The notes: a model not told the origin generated them from the sequence alone. A DNA stretch of 64,000 nucleotides from an uncultured Anaerobutyricum sp. (GCF_934307085.1 NZ_CAKRCF010000004.1:1-64000); one strand, 5' to 3'; shown: positions 17,729 through 27,745, numbered from the stretch's first letter. Numbers and translations: made by a program.

Positions 17729-17791
17729 GGTTTTACTCCTCCTTATTCTATGTAAATATATAATTCACCCGATTTTAACTATCATAAATAT

Positions 17792-17820
17792 ATAATACGG
17801 TTTTTTATAGAAATAATCAA
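17792..17820 (-). promoter_or_regulatory. ftsZ promoter
   Basis: Minus strand: TTGATT (17815-17820), 17-bp spacer, TATTAT (17792-17797), in the 182-bp gap between divIB and ftsZ. A 9-bp A/T-rich hairpin (17823-17849) just upstream may end transcripts coming from divIB. Confidence 0.65.
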
Positions 17821-17910
17821 CTAAAAAAATGGGATTTTTTCATTTTTTTCTGACTACTATGTAAATTTCCATAATTGCCCTGAAAAATCAGGAAAATTTC
17901 TTCAGATACA

Positions 17911-18687
17911 TCAATTACTCGTATCCTTGAAAGTAATTACAGGCTTTTCGTCTGTATATAAATGCATATCAACTGTTCCTTTTTTATAACTTGAAGAAAC
18001 AGTCTCCAATATAGAAGAAATCTTTGACATCTTACCATCAAGGTAGGAGGGACTTCCTAAATATATTTTATACTTTGCAGAACTTAATGTAATATCATTT
18101 TCTCCGTCGAAATGTATCTCCGAGATTGAAAGGTCATAAGCTGCAATCTTCTTCGTTATTGCTACAATTGTATTAAAATAATGTTTTTTTACTGGAACTT
18201 TATTTTCAAGTATTTTTCCATCTACCTTCATTTCGTTGAACTTAACACCGGTCACAATCGGAACCCCGTCAAAAAGGGTATTCCTACTTTCCACTGCGAT
18301 TCCATTCTCATTGAAATATACATATTCATTCATATATTTGAAAACGCCAGCACGAAACTTCTCTTTTACCCGAACCTTCAATACATGGCTTTCCTCATAA
18401 CTCATAGATACATTATCAATAAATGGCAGATATGTTTGTCCAAATATCTGATTCTGAACAACCATAAGAAGGGTATTATTTATATAGCCATCTTTTTTCA
18501 TTGCATTCAGTATTTCTGTATTGGTATATGTGTCATTTCCCTTTATCTCCACTTTTCTAATTGAAAAATCCGTAATTAAAAAGTAGATTCCCATTCCTAA
18601 AATAACCGCCAGGCACACAAGCAGAAGAAGGATATGTCTTTTTTTCGAACTGTTATCCGCTACCAGTTTTAAATTTCTTTCTCCCAT
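17911..18687 (-). CDS. divIB: cell division protein DivIB/FtsQ
   Basis: A 258-residue protein with a short basic N-terminus, one membrane segment (about residues 18-39) and a POTRA domain directly after it (IRKVEIKGNDTYTNTEILNAM), then a beta domain with VYFNENGIAVESRN and GVKFNEMKVDGKILE. It forms a complex with FtsL and DivIC that activates septal wall synthesis. AGGAG lies before the ATG; it follows ftsW by 16 bp. The Bacillus name is used because of the Firmicute context. Confidence 0.88.
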   Translation of the reverse strand: MGERNLKLVADNSSKKRHILLLLVCLAVILGMGIYFLITDFSIRKVEIKGNDTYTNTEILNAMKKDGYINNTLLMVVQNQIFGQTYLPFIDNVSMSYEESHVLKVRVKEKFRAGVFKYMNEYVYFNENGIAVESRNTLFDGVPIVTGVKFNEMKVDGKILENKVPVKKHYFNTIVAITKKIAAYDLSISEIHFDGENDITLSSAKYKIYLGSPSYLDGKMSKISSILETVSSSYKKGTVDMHLYTDEKPVITFKDTSN

Positions 18688-18703
18688 CTTTCTCTCCTGT
18701 CCT

Positions 18704-19834
18704 TTATTTTTTAATCTTTATATAACGGGATACTGACAACACCAGCCCCATCTCTGCCAGAAGGAATATCAGCGAACTTCCTCCATAACTGATAAATGGA
18801 AGTGGAATTCCCGTATTAGGAATTGTATTTGTTGCAACTGCAACATTAAAAAATACCTGAATACCCACATGGGCAATTACACCTATTACGATCATTGACC
18901 CATATAAATCTGCCGCATTAATCGCAATGACCATAAAACGCCAGATCAACGCAAAAAACAATGCCAATACGCATAAAGCACCAAACAGACCCAACTCCTC
19001 ACAAATAACAGAAAAAATCATATCATTATTTGCTTCCGGTAAAAAGCCAAGCTTTTGCATACTCTGTCCAAGTCCCTTTCCAAAAAGGCCGCCCGAACCA
19101 ATCGCATATAAACCCTGCATCGTCTGATTCCCATCCTCATAGGCTGCTGGATTACGCCAGACAATAATACGGGTCATACGATATCCCTGTGTAGCAATCA
19201 ATATCAGAGCTCCCGCTAATCCTATTCCTATAATCGCAATAAATGGCTTTTTCAATGGTGTAGAGACAAATATCATAACAAAACAAATGACAAGCATGAT
19301 AATACAGGTACTTAAATTCTCTACACCTACCATTCCTATTAACGGAAGCGAAATCAAAAATGGAACAAAAATTCCAGCTACTGTACGCAGTTCCTTCGTC
19401 TTACTGTTTATAAATGCAGCAAGAAATAAAATCAGTGTAATCTTTGCAAGCTCAGAAGGCTGAAACTTAATCGGTCCTAATGGAATCCAGCGCTTCGCAC
19501 CGTGGCTTGCTGCTCCAAGTATCAGAGTAATAAATAAAAGAACAGCCGTCAGTCCATAATAAAACCATGCAAACCAGGACTTTTTCTTCCAAAAATGATA
19601 GTCTATCTTAGCTATGAAAAGCATCCCCACAATTCCTAAAACTGCAAAGAACGCCTGTTTCTTTACCCAATAGGCTGTATCATTGTAATAAAGACTTCCT
19701 TTATAGGAACTGGTGGAATACAGAATAACCAGCCCAAATCCTACCAGGAACAATACCAGAAATAATATGGAATAATCCATGTTTTGTGCATGCATCCGCT
19801 GACTTTTCCACGATTTTTTTTGCACTGCATTCAC
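18704..19834 (-). CDS. ftsW: SEDS-family glycosyltransferase FtsW/SpoVE
   Basis: A 376-residue polytopic membrane protein with about ten hydrophobic segments. SEDS motifs are GAKRWIPLGPIKFQPSELAK, SGGLFGKGLGQSMQKLGFLP, NDMIFSVICEELG and PLPFISYGGSS. SEDS proteins polymerise lipid II glycans together with a class B PBP; two such PBPs are in this cluster. Whether this copy serves vegetative division (FtsW) or spore cortex (SpoVE) cannot be settled. The frame opens with GTG overlapping the murD stop by 4 bp; a second GTG three codons later has better spacing from AAGGGG and may be the true start. Confidence 0.9.
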   Translation of the reverse strand: MNAVQKKSWKSQRMHAQNMDYSILFLVLFLVGFGLVILYSTSSYKGSLYYNDTAYWVKKQAFFAVLGIVGMLFIAKIDYHFWKKKSWFAWFYYGLTAVLLFITLILGAASHGAKRWIPLGPIKFQPSELAKITLILFLAAFINSKTKELRTVAGIFVPFLISLPLIGMVGVENLSTCIIMLVICFVMIFVSTPLKKPFIAIIGIGLAGALILIATQGYRMTRIIVWRNPAAYEDGNQTMQGLYAIGSGGLFGKGLGQSMQKLGFLPEANNDMIFSVICEELGLFGALCVLALFFALIWRFMVIAINAADLYGSMIVIGVIAHVGIQVFFNVAVATNTIPNTGIPLPFISYGGSSLIFLLAEMGLVLSVSRYIKIKK

Positions 19835-21192
19835 CCCTTAAACTTTCGGACAATCTCCTTAAATACTTTTCCTCTGACTTCATAGTTCTTAAACATTCCC
19901 CAGCTTGCACATGCAGGTGAAAGAAGAACTGCATCTCCTGGTTTCGCTTTTTCTCTGGCAATATCCATTGCCTCCTCAAAAGTTTCTGCAAAAATTACAT
20001 TGTGAAAACCATGCTTTTTCGCAGTATCTGCAATAGCCTGTGCAGTCGCTCCCATAACAATAAGATAGCGTACTTTACCATGGAAAGCATCAATCCATTC
20101 ATCATAGGTAGACTTTTTGTCATAGCCGCCGCCTAATAAGATTGTTGGCTTTGTCATCGCAGAAATTCCTTTAATTGCCGCATCTGGATTTGTTCCCTTA
20201 GAATCGTTATAGTAATCTACTCCATCTACTGTATCTACATACTCAATTCGATGTTCTACTGCAGTAAACTTCATAACAGCATCACGAATCTGTTCCACAG
20301 GAACCCCCATATAATATGTTATGCCAATAGCCGCCAGAATATTTTCATGATTGTGAGCGCCAAGTAATTTAATCTCGGAAGTAGTACATACCGGAAGTTC
20401 CTTTCCATCCTCTTTGATGATGAAAGTATCCCCTCTTAATACTATTCCCTCTGGAAGTTCTTCTAAACGACTAAACATTACCGGACGTGCGGTTGCCTTT
20501 TGTGCCATTGCTCTCGTAATCTCATCATCGTAATTCAATACGATAACCTGCTTCTTGTTCTGCTTTTTAGAAATGGAGAACTTTGTATCTGCATACACTT
20601 CCATTGTTCCATGACGATCTAAATGATCTGGTGTTACATTTAAAACTGCGCTGACTTCTGGCTGAAAATCAATGGTTGTCTCCAACTGGAAACTACTGAT
20701 TTCTGCTGCGATTGCACAGTCATCTGTTGTATCTAATGCCACAGATGTAAATGGAATTCCGATATTACCTACTACAAATACCGATTTATAATACTCGCGC
20801 AGGATACTTCCTACTAATGCTGTCGTTGTTGTCTTTCCGTTAGTTCCTGTAATTGCCGCAATCTTTCCTTTTGCAAAGTGGGCTGCCAGTTCGATTTCTC
20901 CCCATACAGGCTTCTCTCTATCATAAAATGCCTTCGCTACCGGCTTATGAATAGAAATCCCAGGACTTAATATAAGCATATCATACTTATCTGCCAACTC
21001 TGTTTTAAACTCTCCTAATTCAAAAGAAATACTCATTCCTTCTGGCAGTTTTGCAATCACTGCTTCTTTATCTAAGACTTCATTCCCATCATACAATGCC
21101 GCAGGAATTCCTGCCTTTCCTAAAAGAGCTGCTGCGCCAACTCCACTGATGCCCGCTCCTGCAATCAGTATCTTTTTATCTTTTAAATCCAT
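19831..21192 (-). CDS. murD: UDP-N-acetylmuramoylalanine--D-glutamate ligase
   Basis: A 453-residue cytoplasmic Mur ligase that adds D-glutamate to UDP-MurNAc-L-Ala using ATP. The N-terminal Rossmann part has LIAGAGISGVGAAALLGKAG, the ATP loop is GTNGKTTT (116-123), and the central and C-terminal parts show NVTPDHLDRHGTMEVYADTK, NDSKGTNPDA and LLSPACASWGMFKNYEVRG, all diagnostic for MurD. GGAGG before the ATG. It lies 145 bp behind mraY and overlaps ftsW. Confidence 0.96.
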   Translation of the reverse strand: MDLKDKKILIAGAGISGVGAAALLGKAGIPAALYDGNEVLDKEAVIAKLPEGMSISFELGEFKTELADKYDMLILSPGISIHKPVAKAFYDREKPVWGEIELAAHFAKGKIAAITGTNGKTTTTALVGSILREYYKSVFVVGNIGIPFTSVALDTTDDCAIAAEISSFQLETTIDFQPEVSAVLNVTPDHLDRHGTMEVYADTKFSISKKQNKKQVIVLNYDDEITRAMAQKATARPVMFSRLEELPEGIVLRGDTFIIKEDGKELPVCTTSEIKLLGAHNHENILAAIGITYYMGVPVEQIRDAVMKFTAVEHRIEYVDTVDGVDYYNDSKGTNPDAAIKGISAMTKPTILLGGGYDKKSTYDEWIDAFHGKVRYLIVMGATAQAIADTAKKHGFHNVIFAETFEEAMDIAREKAKPGDAVLLSPACASWGMFKNYEVRGKVFKEIVRKFKG

Positions 21193-21337
21193 ATTGACCT
21201 CCAGTTTCTCTGTATCTTTTATTTATAAATATTCACTGTATTCCAATGACTTATCTTATTTACTATACGAATTTACAAAATCAATCTTTTTCTTTAGTGC
21301 TACAATGTCTGCATCAATCGACCACAATTCAAAAAAA

Positions 21338-22291
21338 TTAATAAGCAAGCATACCAATCAGACATAAAACAGCTGTTACAATAGAGAAGATAGAAACAAC
21401 CTTTGTCTCTGGCCATCCTGATAATTCAAAATGATGGTGAATTGGTGCCATCTTGAAAATACGCTTCTTTGTCTTTTTGTAGTATGTTACCTGAATGATT
21501 ACAGAAAGTACTTCAATAAAATAAATAAATGCTACAATCGGAATAAACAGCGGAATTTTTAACATATATGCTGTTGATACTACAAAACCGCCCAATGCGA
21601 GAGAACCAGTATCTCCCATAAATACCTTGGCAGGATGTGTATTAAAACATAAAAATCCTAATAATGCTCCGATTACTGCACAGATTACCGGATGAATTCC
21701 CGCATTTGTTCCAACAGCGATCACTGTTAAAAATACCGCGATCAGTGTGGTTACACTGGCAGCAAGACCATCAAGTCCATCTGTAAAATTCGCTCCGTTT
21801 ACCGTTCCAAGTACAACTACAAATAAAATTGGAATATAAAGAATTCCAAGATGCCACTCTTTTCCTCCGGAAAATGGAATAATCACATCTGTTCCAAGTC
21901 CAGAATGGTTCACCATATAAAATGCAAAAACTGCAGTAATAACAATCTGACCAAGCATCTTCTGTGCTGGTGTCAGTCCAAGATTTCTCTTCATAACAAC
22001 TTTAATATAGTCATCAAGAAATCCAATCAATCCAAATCCAAGTGTAACAAAAAGAATTGGAATCACTTTTTTATAATCAGGAATATAAAAAGCACTGCCC
22101 ACTAAAATTCCAACTAAAAACAAGATTCCACCCATTGTAGGTGTTCCAGACTTCTTTAAATGAGATTCCGGTCCTTCTTCTCTGATAAACTGGCCAAACT
22201 TCAGCTTATGTAAGAAGCTAATCAGTCCAGGTCCTAAAATTAATGTAATAAAAAATGCAACTAATGCTGGTATTGCAATTGAATGATCCAT
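21338..22291 (-). CDS. mraY: phospho-N-acetylmuramoyl-pentapeptide transferase
   Basis: A 317-residue membrane enzyme with about ten hydrophobic segments that makes lipid I from UDP-MurNAc-pentapeptide and undecaprenyl phosphate. Catalytic-site motifs are FLDDYIKV, NGANFTDGLDGLA, FMGDTGSLALGG and KMAPIHHHFELSGWPE. GGAGG precedes the ATG. It follows the second PBP gene by 62 bp. Confidence 0.97.
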   Translation of the reverse strand: MDHSIAIPALVAFFITLILGPGLISFLHKLKFGQFIREEGPESHLKKSGTPTMGGILFLVGILVGSAFYIPDYKKVIPILFVTLGFGLIGFLDDYIKVVMKRNLGLTPAQKMLGQIVITAVFAFYMVNHSGLGTDVIIPFSGGKEWHLGILYIPILFVVVLGTVNGANFTDGLDGLAASVTTLIAVFLTVIAVGTNAGIHPVICAVIGALLGFLCFNTHPAKVFMGDTGSLALGGFVVSTAYMLKIPLFIPIVAFIYFIEVLSVIIQVTYYKKTKKRIFKMAPIHHHFELSGWPETKVVSIFSIVTAVLCLIGMLAY

Positions 22292-22353
22292 AATTTAACC
22301 TCCATTTTATCTCTTTGTAATTTAAGACATTCTTACACAGTATAATCCTCTTT

Positions 22354-24072
22354 TCACAGATTATCAAGATATGGCAGAACATTTTGAAAAATTTCTGCCA
22401 TCACGGGTGCGGCAATAACGCCTCCATAATAGGTTCCCTGCGGTTCATCAATAAGTATAAGTCCAAGAATCTGTGGATTATCTGCCGGTGCAAAGCCAAG
22501 AAAAGAAGAAATATATTTACCACTTCTTCTTGGCAGCTTCTCACTTGTCGCTGTCTTTCCTCCAACTCTAAAGCCTTCTACCTGCCCATTTTTGCCGGTT
22601 CCCTCCGCTACTACTGCCTCCAAAAGCTCTTTTAATGTATCTGAAGTTTCCTTTGAAACTGCCCCTGGCTTTGTATCATATTCATATTCTGTGATTTCTT
22701 TTGTTGTAGTATCCTTTTTTTCGATAGCAAAATGTGGTGTTACAAGCCTTCCTCCATTAATTCCTGCACTGACTGCCCGCATCAACTGTAATGGTGTAAT
22801 CTGTATCGACTGTCCAAAAGACATTGTCGCAAGCTCCACTGCTCCTATTTTATCAAGCTTGTGCATAATAGAGTTCGCCTCACCTGGAAGATCCACTCCT
22901 GTCCTTTCATACAAACCAAGCTTTCGGTAATATTTGAGCATATCCTTTGCACCAACTCTTGCCCCGATTTCCATGAAAACTGGATTGCAGGAATTCATTA
23001 CCCCATCCTTAAATGTTTCCGAACCATGTCCCTGTGTCTTGTGACACCGTATTTTCCTGTCTTCTACAATTTTAAATCCAGGACAAAAAAAGGTATCTTT
23101 CACAGTTACCTTTTTTTCCTCTAATGCCGCTGTTGCTGTAATAATCTTAAATGTAGATCCCGGTTCGTAAGAATCACTTATTACCGGATTTCTCCACATA
23201 TTATTAAGTTTATCATTCTCATTTTTTCCTTCTGATTTATAGTCCTTTATCAAAGTAAATGGCTGATTCAGATCATATTCTGGAAAACTCACAAGGGAAT
23301 AGATTTCTCCATTTTGCGGATTCATTAAAATAACAGAAACCCTCTTTGCTTTTTTTGCCTTCCGTACTTTTTGTGCCGCCTGCTGTGCATAACACTGCAT
23401 ATTATAATCAAGAGAAATATACAAATCATCTCCGCTAATCGGTTCAATCCTATTCTCTGCCTGATTGCCTAATTCTACTCCCTGATAATCTGTCATTGTC
23501 AATATTTTCCCGTCTGTTCCTCTTAAAACCTCGTCATACTTAGATTCTAAACCTAAGATGCCCTGATTATCCGCACCTGCAAATCCAAGTACTTTCGAAG
23601 CCAGTGTTCCAAACGGATAATATCTTTTGTAGTCCTCATCTACCTTTACACCTGCTAGATTCGCCTCTCGTATCTCATCTGCAATATTTTTAGGGACATT
23701 ACTTTTTATTTTTTCTCTTGATGATACTTTCTCTACTTTTTTTCGCACTTCCTCCTCTGAAAGAGCAAGCTTTTTCGCTAAAAGTGTAATGATCTTTTCC
23801 GGTTCCTTAATCTGATAGTAAATAACAGAAATTGAACACACCGCCTGATTATCTGCCAAAACTACCCCGTTTCTGTCATAAATTTTCCCACGGGCTGCCT
23901 TTATCGTTCGTTCCCGTTGTTCAATATTTAATGCCTTTTCACTTAAATCCTTTGAGCAAAAAACCATAAGATAAATCAGCCTTCCTGTCAGAAGCAAAAA
24001 AGCAAGAATAAATGAAAGAAAAATAAACTCATATTTCCTTTTCTGAAACAGATGAATATTTATCACCATCAC
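22354..24072 (-). CDS. class B penicillin-binding protein (SpoVD/PBP2-like)
   Basis: A 572-residue bitopic transpeptidase: one N-terminal membrane segment (about residues 15-38), a PBP dimerisation domain starting AARGKIYDRNGVVLADN, and a transpeptidase domain with S306-T-F-K309, SCN and KTATSEK in place of the usual KTG-S/T. It crosslinks peptidoglycan stems outside the membrane. It is the second of two class B PBPs in a row, the pbpB-spoVD order of Bacillus, but it has no C-terminal PASTA domains, unlike SpoVD. The start lies among GTG-ATG-GTG codons at 24072-24064 and cannot be fixed to the codon. Confidence 0.88.
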   Translation of the reverse strand: MMVINIHLFQKRKYEFIFLSFILAFLLLTGRLIYLMVFCSKDLSEKALNIEQRERTIKAARGKIYDRNGVVLADNQAVCSISVIYYQIKEPEKIITLLAKKLALSEEEVRKKVEKVSSREKIKSNVPKNIADEIREANLAGVKVDEDYKRYYPFGTLASKVLGFAGADNQGILGLESKYDEVLRGTDGKILTMTDYQGVELGNQAENRIEPISGDDLYISLDYNMQCYAQQAAQKVRKAKKAKRVSVILMNPQNGEIYSLVSFPEYDLNQPFTLIKDYKSEGKNENDKLNNMWRNPVISDSYEPGSTFKIITATAALEEKKVTVKDTFFCPGFKIVEDRKIRCHKTQGHGSETFKDGVMNSCNPVFMEIGARVGAKDMLKYYRKLGLYERTGVDLPGEANSIMHKLDKIGAVELATMSFGQSIQITPLQLMRAVSAGINGGRLVTPHFAIEKKDTTTKEITEYEYDTKPGAVSKETSDTLKELLEAVVAEGTGKNGQVEGFRVGGKTATSEKLPRRSGKYISSFLGFAPADNPQILGLILIDEPQGTYYGGVIAAPVMAEIFQNVLPYLDNL

Positions 24073-24119
24073 CCTCAGAAATATTTTATTATCAGTATAC
24101 GCAACAATTTATTGCTTAA

Positions 24120-26216
24120 TTACTGTGTGTCACTATTATTCTTTGTATCTGACGTGTTTGCTGCTCCTGTAGTATTCGTTGTATCTGTAGTATCTCCTGC
24201 ATTTGCCTCATCTGTGGTATTCTCTGTATTTGTGGTAGTACTACTGTCTTCTGATTTTGTACCTTGTGCTGGCTTTATTCCTAATACATCAACAATTTCT
24301 TCCATACAGGACTTTTCTAATTCTACTGCCAAGCCGGCGTTAGCCTGGAAAGAGACATTTGGTTCATCAATCGTTACATAGATTAAAAGTTCTGGATTAT
24401 CTACCGGTGTAAATCCGATAAAAGATATGTAATAATCTTTTTTATTTCTCGGAATCTTCTCTGCTGTACCGGTCTTTCCCCCAATAGTATACCCTTCAAT
24501 CTGTGCCTTTGTTCCAGTTCCTGTCTCAACCGTTTCCTTCATATAGGAACGAATTGTTGCCGAAGTCTCCTCAGAAACAGTCTTTCTTAAAACTTCTTTA
24601 TCTAAATTCTTTATAACATCACCACTGTCACTCTGAATCTGCTTTACAATATGAGGACGGTAATAGGTCCCTCCATTAATCAAAGAACAAAATCCTGCCG
24701 CCATCTGCATCATCGTACAGTTAAAGTTCTGTCCAAATGCATTCGTCGCAAGTGTTACACTATTCGAATAATTAGAGGCATTATAAACAAGACTTTTTGT
24801 CTCTGCTTCTCCTGGCAGATCAATTCCCGTACTTCGTCCAAATCCAAAAATATTCTGATATTTATAAAATGTCTCTGCGCCCTCGTTAAATGCAATATTC
24901 ATCATTGCCACGTTACAGGACTTTGCAACTGCATCTTTAAGATTAATATTCCCATGTACATGAGAACATCCAATATTACGCTTTCCAACCATAAGAGAAC
25001 CTGTACAGAAATAATTCTCATTTCCCGTCAGTACTCCACTTTCAAGTCCTGTTGCCACAGTAAATGGCTTATATGTAGAACCAGGCTCATTTGTATTACT
25101 TATAATCGAGTTTCTCCATAACTCATAAAAAGCATCATAGATTGTTTTCTTTTCTTCATCAGTCTTTTTCTCTGTAGTAGCTTCTGAAGAATCCTCACTT
25201 TGTGTGTCATCTTCCTGTGCTTCTTCCTCTTCTTTTTGCTTAGTATAAGCCTTCATGCTATCAATCTCACTCTGGGAATATAAAGATAAGAGTTCCTTTT
25301 CATCCATAGGATCATTCAGATTATATGGATGAGAACTGGCCATTCCAAGAATTTCTCCATTTTGCGGATTCATAACTAAAATATTCGTAACCTTACTGCC
25401 TATTTTGTCATCAAAGTTCTTTAACTTTTGTTCGATAATCTTCTGAATCTGCATATCAATCGTGCTTACTACAGAATTTCCATTCTTCGCTGCCTTTACA
25501 GTTTGTTCCTGATCTAATTCTTCATTAAAATAGTAATAGGCTCTGCCATTAACACCATTAAGCTCTTTATTATAAGATTGTTCAATTCCCCAGTTACCTA
25601 CATTACCAGAGGAAGTAAATCCAAGAATACGACATGCCAGAGAATTATATGGATACACTCGTTTATAAGATTCTTCAAAAGAAACTCCCTTTACCTGCTT
25701 TGCACTTTCTATCTTAGCCTTTTTTGCCTTAGAAACTCCTTTTGTCGATTCACTCGCCATATCAAGAAACTTCTGAAATTCCTCTACCTCATCATAGGTC
25801 ATGTTCTTTTTATAAACTACATAATAAGAATCCGAATTATTTTTTATTACTTTTCTTAAGTCGCTCTTACTAAATCCCAAGTATTCATGCAGAGCATTAA
25901 TCGTAGGATCTTTATATATTCCCTTCTGCACTAAAATATTCTTCGGCTCCAACACTAAAGTATACATCTTCTCATTGGTAGCAAGAATATTTCCATTTCT
26001 GTCATAAATCTTGCCCCGTTCGAACGGAATAACCGTACTGTCGTGCTTCTGTTGCCCTAATACTATTGTTTCAAATTCACTGCCTTTGTTGACTGTCCAA
26101 TAAATCAGTCTTCCTGCCAAAATTAAAAAGAGGCAGATGATAACTGTAAATACCACTATCAGCTTACCTCTCATTACAGCAGTAAGGCGATTTACTTTTT
26201 TTACTTTCTTCGCCAC
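24120..26216 (-). CDS. class B penicillin-binding protein (FtsI/PbpB-like)
   Basis: A 698-residue bitopic transpeptidase, probably the septal crosslinking enzyme partnered by FtsW. There is a membrane segment at residues 17-41, a dimerisation domain from ERGKIYDRNGNILATNEK (66-83), and a transpeptidase with S380-T-Y-K383, SCN and GGKTGTAEK. Two features are odd. Residues 328-357 are a charged, low-complexity insert just before the active-site serine, and the last 40 residues are a Thr/Asn/Asp-rich tail. There are no PASTA domains. GTG start. It follows ftsL by 24 bp. Confidence 0.9.
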   Translation of the reverse strand: MAKKVKKVNRLTAVMRGKLIVVFTVIICLFLILAGRLIYWTVNKGSEFETIVLGQQKHDSTVIPFERGKIYDRNGNILATNEKMYTLVLEPKNILVQKGIYKDPTINALHEYLGFSKSDLRKVIKNNSDSYYVVYKKNMTYDEVEEFQKFLDMASESTKGVSKAKKAKIESAKQVKGVSFEESYKRVYPYNSLACRILGFTSSGNVGNWGIEQSYNKELNGVNGRAYYYFNEELDQEQTVKAAKNGNSVVSTIDMQIQKIIEQKLKNFDDKIGSKVTNILVMNPQNGEILGMASSHPYNLNDPMDEKELLSLYSQSEIDSMKAYTKQKEEEEAQEDDTQSEDSSEATTEKKTDEEKKTIYDAFYELWRNSIISNTNEPGSTYKPFTVATGLESGVLTGNENYFCTGSLMVGKRNIGCSHVHGNINLKDAVAKSCNVAMMNIAFNEGAETFYKYQNIFGFGRSTGIDLPGEAETKSLVYNASNYSNSVTLATNAFGQNFNCTMMQMAAGFCSLINGGTYYRPHIVKQIQSDSGDVIKNLDKEVLRKTVSEETSATIRSYMKETVETGTGTKAQIEGYTIGGKTGTAEKIPRNKKDYYISFIGFTPVDNPELLIYVTIDEPNVSFQANAGLAVELEKSCMEEIVDVLGIKPAQGTKSEDSSTTTNTENTTDEANAGDTTDTTNTTGAANTSDTKNNSDTQ

Positions 26217-26240
26217 TTTGCCACCTGCTTTTTACTTTCT

Positions 26241-26768
26241 TTAATCTACACTTTCATACTGTCTGAAATAATCGTATGTCTCTCCCTGATAAAGAAGAAT
26301 ATTTGAATCCTTTGGAACAATCATATGTAATTTCTTCTCTGCATACGCTTTAATCTCATCTAAATTAATAGATTTATCAATCTCAGACTGTAATGCACCC
26401 TGCTTGCTGAGCAAAGTTGTCTTCTCTGTTTTCAGGTCAGAAATCTGCTTCTCCATTACACTTAATCGAACCGTTCCATGCAAATAAAACATGGCTGCCG
26501 ATGCACACATAATAACGGCAATCAGTGCAATTAAAGTATATTTCCAGTCAAATGCCAGAAAACGCGCTTTATTCTTCTGGATTCTTGCTGCAGCTTTCGT
26601 ATCCACAGCATGCGAATGTCTTACAGGCTCTGTACTTTTTGATTTTGGAACACTCTGCTTCTTTCGCACTGTATTTTGTTTTATGTTGTCTGCGTTACTC
26701 TCTTCTAACTTTCTGACGTTACTTCCATAAATATACTCGTAACGTTCTGATGTATTACGAAACGCCAT
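26241..26768 (-). CDS. ftsL: FtsL-like septum protein
   Basis: A 175-residue bitopic protein between rsmH and the first PBP gene, the standard ftsL slot. A basic cytoplasmic part of about 75 residues is followed by a membrane segment (LIALIAVIMCASAAMFYL) and a short coiled coil (VMEKQISDLKTEKTTLLSKQGALQSEID split by a few breaks). Sequence identity among FtsL proteins is low, so position and layout are the main evidence. GGAGG lies 7 nt before the ATG. Confidence 0.8.
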   Translation of the reverse strand: MAFRNTSERYEYIYGSNVRKLEESNADNIKQNTVRKKQSVPKSKSTEPVRHSHAVDTKAAARIQKNKARFLAFDWKYTLIALIAVIMCASAAMFYLHGTVRLSVMEKQISDLKTEKTTLLSKQGALQSEIDKSINLDEIKAYAEKKLHMIVPKDSNILLYQGETYDYFRQYESVD

Positions 26769-26797
26769 ACCATAACCTCCAACATTGTAAACTGTTA

Positions 26798-27745
26798 TTA
26801 TTCCTCTGTAATTCTTCTCTCAAAAACACGGAGTTTCGCACTCTTTGAGCGGCTGTTCTCCTCAAGTTCTGCCTTTCCCGGCACAATAGGCTTCCTTGTG
26901 ATAACCTTTCCTTTTGACACTCGTCCACAAACACAAACCGGAAATTCTGGTGGACAGATACATGGTCTTTCACAGGTTCTGAAAATATTTTTCACAATTC
27001 TATCTTCTAATGAATGGAATGTAATAATCGCAATTCTTCCTTCGTCATTCAAAACGTCGATCATTCCTTCCAGATTATTCTTCAGGACATCTAATTCATG
27101 ATTCAATTCTATACGAATTGCCTGAAATGTCTTCTTAGCAGGATGTCCACCAGTAGCACGTACTTTCTTTGGTATCGCTGCCTTTATAATCTCAATAAGC
27201 TGTCCCGTCGTCTCTATTGGTGCCTCCTGTCTTGCCTGTACAATATGCTTCGCTATATTTTTAGCAAATTTATCCTCACCATAATTACGGATAATATGAT
27301 AAATCTCCATCTCACTGTAATCATTCACAATATCTCTTGCCGTCTTCTCCTGCCTCTGATCCATACGCATATCAAGAGGAACATCCTCTCTGTATGTAAA
27401 TCCTCTCTGGGCATTATCAAGCTGATAAGAAGATACACCTAAATCCAGCAGAATTCCATCTACTTTAGGGATACCTAAATCTCTCAAAACTTCTCGCATC
27501 TGTGCATAATTACTTCTTACGATCGTCACCTTATCCTTATATGGCTCAAGACGCTTTGTTGCTGCTTCAATTGCCTCGCCATCCTGGTCAATACCAATAA
27601 GTCGTCCCGTTGGTCCAAGCCTTTTTGCAATTTCAAAAGAATGCCCTGCACCACCTAATGTTCCATCTACATAAATTCCATTCGGTTTAATTGCCAGAGA
27701 TTCTATTACTTCCTCTAGCATAATCGATTTATGAACAAATTCCAT
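26798..27745 (-). CDS. rsmH: 16S rRNA m4C1402 methyltransferase RsmH
   Basis: A 315-residue S-adenosylmethionine-dependent enzyme that N4-methylates C1402 of 16S rRNA. Motifs are [20 protein letters not shown] (SAM site), [35 protein letters not shown] and [17 protein letters not shown]. It is the first gene of the cluster here, since no mraZ precedes it; a consensus promoter sits directly upstream. ATG with GGAGG. Confidence 0.97.
   Translation of the reverse strand: MEFVHKSIMLEEVIESLAIKPNGIYVDGTLGGAGHSFEIAKRLGPTGRLIGIDQDGEAIEAATKRLEPYKDKVTIVRSNYAQMREVLRDLGIPKVDGILLDLGVSSYQLDNAQRGFTYREDVPLDMRMDQRQEKTARDIVNDYSEMEIYHIIRNYGEDKFAKNIAKHIVQARQEAPIETTGQLIEIIKAAIPKKVRATGGHPAKKTFQAIRIELNHELDVLKNNLEGMIDVLNDEGRIAIITFHSLEDRIVKNIFRTCERPCICPPEFPVCVCGRVSKGKVITRKPIVPGKAELEENSRSKSAKLRVFERRITEE

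Noticed and set aside
26489..26732. Plus-strand frames opposite ftsL and other long shadows such as 27098-27442 and 47327-47701
   Set aside because: They lie wholly inside well-supported minus-strand genes, have no ribosome site and show a Cys/Phe-rich composition typical of antisense frames.
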